Assembly (NCBI GenBank): GCA_002493085.1
Contig: DKXQ01000139.1
Span: 13,356-35,397 of the forward strand
DNA: 22,042 nucleotides
Reading direction: 5' to 3'
Source of the DNA: Lachnoclostridium sp. UBA7122
Lineage (GTDB): Bacteria; Bacillota; Clostridia; Lachnospirales; Lachnospiraceae
Shown here: positions 6,741-14,144 of the stretch, one piece after another
Numbering within the stretch: the first letter of the stretch is position 1
Layout: every line of letters starts with the position of its first letter
Position numbers and translations under genes: made by a program
The notes under the pieces: generated by a model
Told to the model about the DNA's origin: nothing
The model's input: the letters and a program-made list of their open reading frames with translations, nothing else
The model's database searches: none

Positions 6741-8426
6741 TTAATTCCTGCCTTTTATAAGGTCCTTTTCATCAAAGACCTCATCGAGGTTCTTGCCTGG
6801 TGCAACCATTGGAAATACCTTATCATCACTCTGGATGATACAGTCAATTACAACAGGTACATCACTTCCAACTGCTTCCTTAAGCACAGGTACAACATCT
6901 TCTTTCTTTTCTATCCTGTATGCTTTAGCACCCATAGCTTCAGAAAGCTTTACATAATCCATACTGTCATTTAATACTGTATGTGAATACCTCTTTCCAT
7001 AGAACAATGTCTGCCACTGGCGCACCATTCCAAGTACATGGTTATTAAATATAATTTCTATAACTGGCAGGCTGTTTCTTGATGCAGTTATGATTTCATT
7101 CATATTCATGCGGAAACAGCCATCACCAGCTATATTTATAACCGTTTTTTCAGGATTAGCCGCCTTTGCACCTATTGCAGCGCCAAGACCATATCCCATT
7201 GTACCAAGTCCGCCTGAAGTAATCAGAGTGCGTGGTTTAAGATACTTGTAATACTGTGCTGCCCACATCTGGTGCTGTCCTACTTCAGTTGCAATAATTG
7301 CATCACCTTGTGTAATTTCATAAAGTTTTTCTATAATATAAGGACCAGTAAGCACCTCTTTATTGTACGTAAGAGGAAGTGCGTCCTTACGTGCCATTAC
7401 CTTGTCAATCCATTCTTTATGGTAAAGCTGTTCAAGCCTTGAATTAAATATTTCAAGCACGGATTTGATATCACCTGTTATATTTAAGTCTACATCAATA
7501 TTTTTATTAACTTCTGCATCATCTACATCTATCTGGATTATTTTTGCATTTTTTGCAAATGTCTCTGTATTGCCTGTCACCCTGTCAGAAAAACGTGAGC
7601 CAAGGACTATAAGCACATCACATTCTGATACACTTAAATTAGCTGTCTTTGTGCCATGCATTCCAAGCATGCCTATATAATAGTTATCATCACCAGGAAA
7701 TGCGCCTTTGCCCATAAGAGTATCAGTAACCGGGGCATCAACACGCTTTACAAAATCCTCCAGTTCCTTAGATGCATTGGCAATAATTGCACCTCCGCCC
7801 ACAAATATTACAGGTTTTTTAGAAGCACGTATAACTTTAATTGCTTCTTCTACTGCCAGTTCATCAATTTTTGATGTTTCTCTTTTGATAAGTTCTGGTA
7901 CTTCCCTTTTATAATCAGCCTCATCACTTGTAGCATTTTTCACAATATCTATAAGAACTGGCCCCGGCCTTCCTGAGCGTGCTATTTTAAATGCTCGTCT
8001 TATAGTTGGCGCAAGCGATTTTACATCTTTAACAATAAAACTGTACTTTGTAATTGGTGTTGTGATACCTGCAATATCTATCTCCTGAAAAGAATCCTTG
8101 CCAAGCAGTGAAAGCCCTACATTGCATGTAATGGCTACCATTGGAACTGAATCCATATATGCTGTGGCAATGCCTGTTACAAGGTTGGTTGCGCCTGGAC
8201 CGCTTGTTGCCATACATACGCCAACTTTCCCTGTAGAACGTGCATACCCGTCAGCAGCATGTGCAGCGCCCTGCTCATGCGAAACAAGCACATGCCTTAT
8301 CTCATCCTGGTGGCGGTACAATTCATCATAGATATTAAGTATTGCTCCCCCAGGATAGCCAAAAACAGTATCAACGCCCTGTTCTTTTAAACATTCAATA
8401 ACAATCTGGGAACCTGTCATTTGCAT
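6741..8426 (-). CDS. ilvB: Acetolactate synthase, catalytic subunit
   Basis: A ThDP-dependent enzyme that condenses pyruvate with pyruvate or 2-oxobutyrate, the entry step to valine, leucine and isoleucine. The large subunit has the ThDP-activating E51 in SHEQGAAHAADGYAR, the FAD/quinone-binding-like middle domain, and the metal-ThDP motif GDG (434-436) followed by NMNE. Family N-termini favour ATG 8426 (MQMTGSQ); TTG 8438 has a better-spaced AAAGGA and would add four residues. It follows ilvD by about 33-45 nt and precedes serC by 38 nt. The small regulatory subunit IlvN is not encoded next to it, which is unusual for a biosynthetic acetohydroxyacid synthase, so ilvN is either elsewhere or absent. 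A catabolic AlsS is less likely given the ilvD-leuB context. Confidence 0.95.
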   Translation of the reverse strand: MQMTGSQIVIECLKEQGVDTVFGYPGGAILNIYDELYRHQDEIRHVLVSHEQGAAHAADGYARSTGKVGVCMATSGPGATNLVTGIATAYMDSVPMVAITCNVGLSLLGKDSFQEIDIAGITTPITKYSFIVKDVKSLAPTIRRAFKIARSGRPGPVLIDIVKNATSDEADYKREVPELIKRETSKIDELAVEEAIKVIRASKKPVIFVGGGAIIANASKELEDFVKRVDAPVTDTLMGKGAFPGDDNYYIGMLGMHGTKTANLSVSECDVLIVLGSRFSDRVTGNTETFAKNAKIIQIDVDDAEVNKNIDVDLNITGDIKSVLEIFNSRLEQLYHKEWIDKVMARKDALPLTYNKEVLTGPYIIEKLYEITQGDAIIATEVGQHQMWAAQYYKYLKPRTLITSGGLGTMGYGLGAAIGAKAANPEKTVINIAGDGCFRMNMNEIITASRNSLPVIEIIFNNHVLGMVRQWQTLFYGKRYSHTVLNDSMDYVKLSEAMGAKAYRIEKKEDVVPVLKEAVGSDVPVVIDCIIQSDDKVFPMVAPGKNLDEVFDEKDLIKGRN

Positions 8427-8471
8427 TTCTATAACCAAACCTTTCCTTTATAGTTAGAAAACTTCTAAAAC

Positions 8472-10136
8472 TTAATTAATCTTAAGAATTGCACCTTTAT
8501 CTGCTGATGTCACCATAGACGCATATCTTGCAAGATAACCTGTCTTTACCTTTGGCTCTTTTGGCTTCCATAAACCTTTGCGCCTCTCAAGTTCTTCATC
8601 AGATACCTTTACATTAATTGTATTGGAAGGAATATCTATAGCGATAATATCTCCTTCTTCTATAAGTGCAATAGGCCCGCCTACTGCTGCTTCTGGTGAA
8701 ACATGCCCTATTGATGCACCTCTTGACGCACCTGAAAAGCGTCCATCTGTAATAAGTGCAACACTTGAACCAAGTCCCATGCCTGCGATGGCTGATGTAG
8801 GATTAAGCATCTCCCTCATGCCCGGCCCGCCTTTTGGACCTTCATAGCGGATAACCACAACATCGCCAGCTACGATTTTTCCGCCTTTGATTGCTTCTAT
8901 TGCGTCTTCCTCACAGTCAAATACCCTGGCTGGTCCTTCATGCACCATCATCTCTGGTACAACTGCAGAACGCTTGACAACACAGCTGTCAGGCGCTATA
9001 TTGCCATGAAGCACAGCAATGCCGCCTGTTTCACTGTATGGCTTTTCTACAGGACGTATGATTTCAGGATTTTTATTAATACATCCCTCAATATTTTCAC
9101 CCACTGTTTTGCCTGTAGCTGTTATAAGGTCTGTATAGAGCAGTCCTTTTTTATTTAATTCATTCATAACTGCATAAATGCCGCCTGCTTCGTTTAATTC
9201 TTCCATATAGTGGTGTCCTGCTGGCGCAAGATGGCATAAATTAGGGGTCTTATCACTTATCTGGTTAGCTATATCCGGATTTAATAAAACTCCTGCTTCA
9301 TGTGCAATAGCTGGAAGGTGAAGCATTGTATTAGTAGAACATCCAAGTGCCATATCAACAGTTAATGCATTCATAAATGCTTTCTCTGTCATAATATCCC
9401 TTGGACATATATTTTTCTCCAAAAGTTCCATAACTTTCATGCCAGCATATTTTGCAAGCTTAATTCTCTGTGAATATACTGCAGGTATTGTTCCGTTGCC
9501 CTGAAGCCCCATGCCTATAGCCTCAGTAAGACAATTCATGCTATTGGCCGTATACATGCCTGAACATGAGCCGCATGTAGGGCATGCATTGCATACATAA
9601 TTATCAACTTCTTCATCAGACATTCTTCCTGCTGCATTAGCACCAACTGCTTCAAACATTGATGAAAGGCTTGTTTTCTGTCCATTGACATGGCCTGCAA
9701 GCATAGGTCCGCCGCTTACAAATATTGCAGGTACATTAATCCTTGCAGCCGCCATAAGAAGCCCTGGCACATTCTTGTCACAGTTTGGTACCATAACAAG
9801 TGCATCAAACTGGTGTGCAAGTGCCATACATTCTGTAGAATCTGCAATCAAATCTCTTGTCACAAGAGAATATTTCATACCAATATGTCCCATTGCAATT
9901 CCATCACAAACTGCAATAGCCGGGAATACTATAGGTGTTCCTCCTGCCATTGCAACGCCTGTCTTAACTGCATCAACAATTTTATCAATATTCATATGGC
10001 CTGGCACAATCTCATTATATGAACTTACAATGCCGACAAGCGGTCTTTCAAGCTCTTCTTCTGTAAGGCCAAGTGCATTAAATAATGACCTCTGGGGAGC
10101 TGTCTGCATCCCTTTCTTAACTGCATCACTCTTCAT
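8472..10136 (-). CDS. ilvD: Dihydroxy-acid dehydratase
   Basis: Dehydrates 2,3-dihydroxy-isovalerate and -methylvalerate to the 2-oxo acids that precede valine, leucine and isoleucine. It is about 554 residues, the family norm. Visible are VPGHMN, DDG-like VCDGIAMGHIGM, the iron-sulfur cysteine in PNCDKN and the second in CPTCGSCSGMYTANSMN, and the C-terminal GRFSGASRGASIGHVSPEA. Two ATGs are adjacent. The second (10136) is chosen because it has 6 nt to GAGG, whereas the first (10139) has only 3. The gene is 36-39 nt after leuB and is followed by ilvB, so it is clearly part of one operon. The cluster is oxygen-labile in this family, which fits an anaerobe. Confidence 0.96.
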   Translation of the reverse strand: MKSDAVKKGMQTAPQRSLFNALGLTEEELERPLVGIVSSYNEIVPGHMNIDKIVDAVKTGVAMAGGTPIVFPAIAVCDGIAMGHIGMKYSLVTRDLIADSTECMALAHQFDALVMVPNCDKNVPGLLMAAARINVPAIFVSGGPMLAGHVNGQKTSLSSMFEAVGANAAGRMSDEEVDNYVCNACPTCGSCSGMYTANSMNCLTEAIGMGLQGNGTIPAVYSQRIKLAKYAGMKVMELLEKNICPRDIMTEKAFMNALTVDMALGCSTNTMLHLPAIAHEAGVLLNPDIANQISDKTPNLCHLAPAGHHYMEELNEAGGIYAVMNELNKKGLLYTDLITATGKTVGENIEGCINKNPEIIRPVEKPYSETGGIAVLHGNIAPDSCVVKRSAVVPEMMVHEGPARVFDCEEDAIEAIKGGKIVAGDVVVIRYEGPKGGPGMREMLNPTSAIAGMGLGSSVALITDGRFSGASRGASIGHVSPEAAVGGPIALIEEGDIIAIDIPSNTINVKVSDEELERRKGLWKPKEPKVKTGYLARYASMVTSADKGAILKIN

Positions 10137-10175
10137 CATTTACCTCATTTCTGCCATTTCTGCTCTGCTTATAAT

Positions 10176-11261
10176 CTATGCTAAATATTTTACTATTAAA
10201 TCACCCATTTGCTTTGTGCCAGTAAGAGTTTTTCCCTTGTCCATTATATCAACAGTCCTGTAACCCTCTTTAAGAACCTGTTTTACAGCTGCTTCTATTG
10301 CATCTGCCTCCTTTTCAAGGTCAAACGAATAACGTAGCATCATTGCTGCGGAAAGCACCGTTGCTATTGGATTTGCCTTATCCTGGCCTGCAATATCAGG
10401 CGCTGAACCGTGGCTTGGCTCATACAGTCCAAGCTTTGCTGCACCAAGGCTTGCTGACGGCAGCATACCTATTGAGCCGGTCACCATGCTTGCTTCATCT
10501 GAAAGAATATCTCCAAACATATTTTCTGTAAGTATTACATCAAACTGCTTAGGGTCCCGTACAATCTGCATTGCACAGTTGTCAACCAGCATATCTGTAA
10601 GTTCCACTTCTGGATACTCTCCTGACACTTCTTTTACAATTTTGCGCCACAGCCTTGAGGAATCCAGCACATTTGCCTTATCAACACTACAAACCTTTTT
10701 ATTGCGCTTCATAGCAACCTCAAAGCCCCATTTTGCGATGCGCCTTATCTCATTTTCATCGTATGTAAGAGTATCAATAGCTTTAAGAACTCCATTTTCT
10801 TCTATTGTTTTACGTTCTCCAAAATAAAGGCCGCCTGTAAGTTCCCTCATAACTATAAAATCGAACCCGCCTTCTGTAATTTCTTCCTTAAGAGGACATG
10901 CACCGCTTAATTCATCAAAAAGCACAGCAGGACGGATATTTGCATAAAGTTCCAGGCCTTTGCGGATTTTAAGCAATCCTGCCTCTGGACGTTTATCAGG
11001 TGGCAGCTTATACCAGTCCGACTTGCCAACATCACCGCCAACAGCCCCAAGCAGCACAGAATCACTTGCTTTTGCCGCCTCTAATGTTTCATCTGTAAGT
11101 GGTACACCATATGCATCTATAGAACAGCCGCCCATAAGAAGCTCCTGGTATTCAAACGAGTGGCCATATATCACGCCAATCTTATCTAATACCTTCTTTG
11201 CTTCTGCCACAATTTCAGGACCAATGCCATCTCCTGGAATGACTGCAATTTTATAATCCAT
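10176..11261 (-). CDS. leuB: 3-Isopropylmalate dehydrogenase
   Basis: Oxidatively decarboxylates 3-isopropylmalate with NAD+ in leucine synthesis. The 361-residue protein shows the family start IAVIPGDGIGPEIV, LLGAVGG (71-77), RKGLELYANIRPA with the substrate arginines, MRELTGGLYFGE, the catalytic KAN (in VDKANVLDSS) and the metal aspartates in LTENMFGDILSDEAS, then GSAPDIAG for NAD binding. The ATG has AAAGGAAGG 8 nt upstream. It is the first gene of the operon, behind its own promoter. leuA, leuC and leuD, its usual neighbours, are not here, so isopropylmalate must be made by enzymes encoded elsewhere. Confidence 0.97.
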   Translation of the reverse strand: MDYKIAVIPGDGIGPEIVAEAKKVLDKIGVIYGHSFEYQELLMGGCSIDAYGVPLTDETLEAAKASDSVLLGAVGGDVGKSDWYKLPPDKRPEAGLLKIRKGLELYANIRPAVLFDELSGACPLKEEITEGGFDFIVMRELTGGLYFGERKTIEENGVLKAIDTLTYDENEIRRIAKWGFEVAMKRNKKVCSVDKANVLDSSRLWRKIVKEVSGEYPEVELTDMLVDNCAMQIVRDPKQFDVILTENMFGDILSDEASMVTGSIGMLPSASLGAAKLGLYEPSHGSAPDIAGQDKANPIATVLSAAMMLRYSFDLEKEADAIEAAVKQVLKEGYRTVDIMDKGKTLTGTKQMGDLIVKYLA

Positions 11262-11310
11262 AACTTACGCCTTCCTTTCTGGATATATTTTTAATATTTT
11301 CTTTAAAAAG

Positions 11311-11325
11311 CACTAGCTTATAGTG
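11311..11325. promoter_or_regulatory. Small palindrome overlapping leuB -10, possible operator
   Basis: CACTA (11311-11315) and TAGTG (11321-11325) are perfect inverted arms around a 5-nt centre. The right arm overlaps four bases of the leuB -10 hexamer and the left arm reaches the predicted start site, the classic place for a repressor. The arms are short, so chance is possible. Confidence 0.3.
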
Positions 11326-11350
11326 TATACAGAAATTATTTTTATGTCAA
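11322..11350 (-). promoter_or_regulatory. Promoter of leuB-ilvD-ilvB-serC-serA operon
   Basis: The minus strand has perfect -35 TTGACA (11345-11350), a 17-nt spacer and -10 TACACT (11322-11327). The start is predicted near 11315, giving a leader of about 54 nt. That is too short for a T-box or leader-peptide attenuator, and none was seen. Confidence 0.7.
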
Positions 11351-11396
11351 GCCGTGTGAAAATAAAATTTATAAAAATAACAGCTGAATGTTAAAA

Positions 11397-11438
11397 GCTG
11401 CCGCACCAAGCAGAATAAATCTTTCTTAGTGCAGCAGC
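11397..11438 (-). terminator. Intrinsic terminator of the blaI-like gene
   Basis: On the minus strand GCTGCTGCACTAAG (11425-11438) pairs with CTTGGTGCGGCAGC (11397-11410) through 14 positions, two of them G-U, around a 14-nt loop, followed by TTTT. It starts 10 nt after the stop of the regulator gene and insulates it from leuB. Confidence 0.8.
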
Positions 11439-11448
11439 CTCAGGAACC

Positions 11449-11865
11449 TTATGATAAGTTTTTTGCATAAGTTTTTAACAACTCGCTTAACTGTGCAATA
11501 TCTTCCTTAATCTTGTCAGCATCTTTTTCTGTATCCAAAAGGGCAGCCAGGATAGACACTTTAGAAATTTTATTACTCAATGACTGGTACTCAGAAGTCA
11601 TTTTATGTATTAAAAAATCTTCTTGTGAAACTAAAGGTGAATAGCTGCGTGTCAGGACTGTGCCGCTGTAAACGATATCAGCTACTTTAATTAAGTTATT
11701 CTTTAAAAGTTTCCTGAGAACAGCCTGTACTGTATTCATAGTAAGTTCAGGTTTTGTCTTTACTATAAGGGCAGCTGTCTTAGGTGAATCACTATCCCAC
11801 AGTATGTTCATAACATCCAGATCACGCTTTGTTAAGTTAGTATTAATTGTTTGTTTGTTCTTCAT
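11449..11865 (-). CDS. BlaI/MecI/CopY-family transcriptional repressor
   Basis: A 138-residue winged-helix regulator of the penicillinase-repressor family. The N-terminal half (about 10-80) shows the family pattern: LTKRDLDVMNILWDSDSPKT, then TMNTVQAVLRKLLKNNLIKV as the recognition helix and wing, with Y66 and Y74 around the wing. The C-terminal half is helical for dimerisation. AAAGGAG stands 8 nt before the ATG. No BlaR1/MecR1-type sensor protease, beta-lactamase or copper pump is next to it, so the signal is unknown and it is an orphan. It has its own promoter, flanked by an 11-bp inverted repeat that could be its own operator, and its own terminator. Control of the leuB operon 190 nt downstream is possible but unsupported. 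Confidence 0.85.
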   Translation of the reverse strand: MKNKQTINTNLTKRDLDVMNILWDSDSPKTAALIVKTKPELTMNTVQAVLRKLLKNNLIKVADIVYSGTVLTRSYSPLVSQEDFLIHKMTSEYQSLSNKISKVSILAALLDTEKDADKIKEDIAQLSELLKTYAKNLS

Positions 11866-11897
11866 ATTTATATCTCCTTTACATGTTATAATATTAT

Positions 11898-11986
11898 TTT
11901 TTCAACCACCTTATTCATTATACACCATTACCATAAGAAATGCAAATAAAATTTACAACTAAGAAGTCAATATTATGGTTGAAAAA
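11898..11986. repeat. 11-bp inverted repeat flanking blaI-like promoter
   Basis: TTTTTCAACCA (11898-11908) and TGGTTGAAAAA (11976-11986) are perfect inverted copies. They bracket the -10 and -35 of the regulator gene with 78 nt between centres. The upstream arm would not be transcribed, so the symmetry is more likely DNA-level (operator half-sites or looping) than an RNA hairpin. Confidence 0.6.
11917..11945 (-). promoter_or_regulatory. Promoter of the blaI-like gene
   Basis: The minus strand carries TTGCAT (11940-11945), 17 nt, then TATAAT (11917-11922), about 52 nt before the start codon. The start site would fall near 11910, inside or next to the inner repeat arm. Confidence 0.7.
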
Positions 11987-12093
11987 TTACAATCTAGCTA
12001 GTTCTAATATTTAAAAGTTTAAAAAATATCTATGCCAGATTTAATATATTAAATTCATCTCCCTTCTGTTTTAAAAATTACAATTGACTTCTT
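11961..12093. repeat. Second 11-bp inverted repeat, distant arms
   Basis: AAGAAGTCAAT (11961-11971) and ATTGACTTCTT (12083-12093) are perfect inverted copies 111 nt apart. Both contain a TTGACT hexamer; in the right copy it forms the -35 of a plus-strand promoter, while the left copy has no matching -10. The meaning is unknown. Confidence 0.5.
12039..12054. repeat. 16-bp perfect palindrome
   Basis: ATTTAATATATTAAAT reads the same on both strands. In a region this AT-rich chance is a real possibility, but a dimeric regulator site would look like this. Confidence 0.4.
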
Positions 12094-12111
12094 TGTCTTA
12101 TATATTATACT
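12084..12111 (+). promoter_or_regulatory. Unassigned plus-strand promoter
   Basis: TTGACT (12084-12089), a 16-nt spacer and TATACT (12106-12111) make a good sigma-A promoter. No plus-strand gene follows; transcription would cross 180 nt of intergenic DNA and then run antisense to ribF. It may drive a small RNA or be a chance match in AT-rich DNA. Confidence 0.4.
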
Positions 12112-12293
12112 AATTTGCAAAATCTTTCAACATAAAACGGTACTATAGTGCAAATTTGTACTGCTAAACTGAGTTTAACATAAATAACACAATGATACAA
12201 GTATTTCGCATGTAACTTGTTATATTTATTTAAAATAATTTTTTCCAGTACTGGTTTTAAGTGCCATAAGATAAAAAAACAACATTGGTTTTA

Positions 12294-13196
12294 CTAACGA
12301 AGCTTTTTTAATACTTCCGCTGCATGTTTTTTATCACGCTCCATCTGGTTTTTAAGCTGTTCTATATCTGGAAACTTTTTTTCAGGACGCAGGAATTCGT
12401 GAAATTCAACTATTATGTTCTGTCCATATATATTTTTTTGAAAATCCAGTATGCATGTTTCTACAACTGTCCTGTCTGAACCCACTGTAGGCTTTCTGCC
12501 AATATTAGTTACTGAATTATAGCGTTTTCCATCAAGTACTAATGTTGAGGCATATACACCTGATGGAAGAAGCACTTTTTCTTTTTCAGGAAAAATATTG
12601 GCAGTAGGCATGTCAAGCCTGCGTCCAAGTGCATTGCCATGAACTACTGTTCCTTCTATAAAATATGTCCTGCCAAGAAGTTTATTGGCACACTGGATAT
12701 CACCAGTTTCAATTTTTTCCCTGATAAGGGTACTGCTTATAATTTCATCTTCTGATAAAAGCTTGTTAAATATTTTTGTTTCATATCCATATTTTGAAGA
12801 ATACGCCTTAAGCATGCCAGCATTGCCACGCCTGTCTTTTCCAAAGCGGAAATCTGTTCCAACGCAGATAAATCTTGCATCCATTTTTTCTACAAGCACT
12901 TTTTCTATAAAATCTTCGGGTTTCATGCTTTTTGTTTCGTTATTAAATGGAAACAGTACAGTCCGTTTTATTCCAATATCTTCAAGCAATACCAGCTTTT
13001 CACGTCCAGAATATATAAGTTTGCCTGGCTGGCTGGCATTATCATCTATATCAAAAGTAAATACTGTAGGGACAAATTCACTATGTTTAAGTATCTCATT
13101 TAATAAAAGCCTGTGTCCAAGATGTATGCCATCAAATTTTCCAAGTGACACAGCGCTGTTTTCTATTTTTATATCAATTCCTCTAAGGATTTCCAT
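12294..13196 (-). CDS. ribF: Bifunctional riboflavin kinase/FAD synthetase
   Basis: Phosphorylates riboflavin to FMN and adenylates FMN to FAD. The N-terminal nucleotidyltransferase domain (about 1-155) has FDGIHLGH (21-28) and the ISSTLIR motif. The C-terminal kinase domain (about 170-300) has GRTYFIEGTVVHGNALGRRLDMPTAN and PSGVYAS with NIGRKPTV. I chose ATG 13196, giving MEILRGI as in relatives and 300 residues. An ATG at 13208 lies 1 nt from the AAAGGG box, too close for good initiation, and would add four residues. It is the last gene of the rimP-infB cluster, 35 nt after truB, as in many Firmicutes. rpsO, often next, is missing here. Confidence 0.96.
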   Translation of the reverse strand: MEILRGIDIKIENSAVSLGKFDGIHLGHRLLLNEILKHSEFVPTVFTFDIDDNASQPGKLIYSGREKLVLLEDIGIKRTVLFPFNNETKSMKPEDFIEKVLVEKMDARFICVGTDFRFGKDRRGNAGMLKAYSSKYGYETKIFNKLLSEDEIISSTLIREKIETGDIQCANKLLGRTYFIEGTVVHGNALGRRLDMPTANIFPEKEKVLLPSGVYASTLVLDGKRYNSVTNIGRKPTVGSDRTVVETCILDFQKNIYGQNIIVEFHEFLRPEKKFPDIEQLKNQMERDKKHAAEVLKKLR

Positions 13197-13231
13197 GTTA
13201 ATAACCATGCCCTTTCTGCTGCTTAGTAATT

Positions 13232-14140
13232 TTAGAACATTTTATTTACCCTGTATTCCCCTGTTTCTCTTTTGTAAATTGCTTTAAATATACCATGTTC
13301 ATCATAGACAAGTATATTTTCACCATCTGATGGCTCACTGCCCCCTGTTAAATTACACAACATGCCTGAAGACAGTTTATTGCCATTGGCAAGACAGGCA
13401 GCAAACCTGTCCTTTATCCTGAACTTTTTGTATCCGGGAAAAAGCCTGTCAGCAGATATAAAATACCTTTCCAGGCTGGCAATATCTTTTTGTGCTGCCT
13501 GCTGTACCATTGAAAGTTTAATGGAATCTTCTATTTTAAATACAGATACCCGTGTACGTATAAGTTTTTCCATAACAGCAGCAGTTCCAAGCGATATCCC
13601 TATATCATGGCAGAGTGTCCTTATATAAGTTCCCTTTGAGCATGTAATATCCATTGCAAATGTGCCACTGTCCAGGTCTGTATCTGTAATTACTATAGAT
13701 GATATTGTAACAGGACGTGGCTTCCTGTCTATAGTTTTTCCTTCCCTTGCAAGCTCATAAAGTCTTTTTCCATTTACTTTAATTGCTGAATACATCGGCG
13801 GGACCTGCATTATTTCACCTTCAAACTGCTTTATGCACTTAGTGATGTCCTCTTCTGTAATTCCTTTTATGCTATGTCTCTTAAGAATAGTCCCTGTCAT
13901 ATCCTGTGTGTCAGTTTCAACACCAAGACGGCAGACTGCATGATATGACTTGTCCTCTCCAGTAAGAAAGCTGCACACTTTAGCGGCTTTTCCACAGCAT
14001 ACTGGCAGGACACCTTCTGCTGCGGGGTCCAGAGTACCAGTATGCCCGATTTTTTTCTGGTGTAATATCCCACGCAGTTTTGCGACAACATCATGGGAAG
14101 TAAAACCGGATTCTTTGTATATATTAATTATTCCATCCAT
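13232..14140 (-). CDS. truB: tRNA pseudouridine(55) synthase
   Basis: Makes pseudouridine 55 in the T-loop of most tRNAs. The 302-residue protein has the family opening GIINIYKESGFTSHDVV, then KKIGHTGTLDPAAEGVLPVCCGKA with the catalytic aspartate D38, YSAIKVNGKRLYELAREG, and CSKGTYIRTLCHDIG around 165-180. The C-terminal portion carries the small PUA-like tail. The start ATG comes 4 nt after the nrnA stop and has no good Shine-Dalgarno at normal distance (GAGG is 15 nt away), so translation is probably coupled to nrnA. Confidence 0.97.
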   Translation of the reverse strand: MDGIINIYKESGFTSHDVVAKLRGILHQKKIGHTGTLDPAAEGVLPVCCGKAAKVCSFLTGEDKSYHAVCRLGVETDTQDMTGTILKRHSIKGITEEDITKCIKQFEGEIMQVPPMYSAIKVNGKRLYELAREGKTIDRKPRPVTISSIVITDTDLDSGTFAMDITCSKGTYIRTLCHDIGISLGTAAVMEKLIRTRVSVFKIEDSIKLSMVQQAAQKDIASLERYFISADRLFPGYKKFRIKDRFAACLANGNKLSSGMLCNLTGGSEPSDGENILVYDEHGIFKAIYKRETGEYRVNKMF

Positions 14141-14144
14141 ATTT

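Larger units (their letters stand above)
11866..12293. other. AT-rich gene-free stretch with inverted repeats
   Basis: These 428 bp hold no convincing gene. They contain the blaI-like promoter, two long-spaced 11-bp inverted repeats, a 16-bp perfect palindrome (12039-12054), a 13-bp palindrome TAAACT-G-AGTTTA (12165-12177) and an unassigned plus-strand promoter (12084-12111). Just after the ribF stop, the minus strand has a run of seven T (12272-12278) with only a weak 3-bp stem, so the ribF terminator is not clear. A small RNA or a decayed gene is possible. Confidence 0.6.

Noticed and set aside
11262..11315. T-box riboswitch or leader-peptide attenuator for leuB operon
   Set aside because: The leader is too short and has no T-box core sequence, specifier loop or terminator.
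12039..12060. Tiny reading frame after GAAGGGAG on the minus strand (five codons)
   Set aside because: The spacing from the Shine-Dalgarno-like box is only about 2 nt and the frame coincides with an AT palindrome; there is no support for translation.
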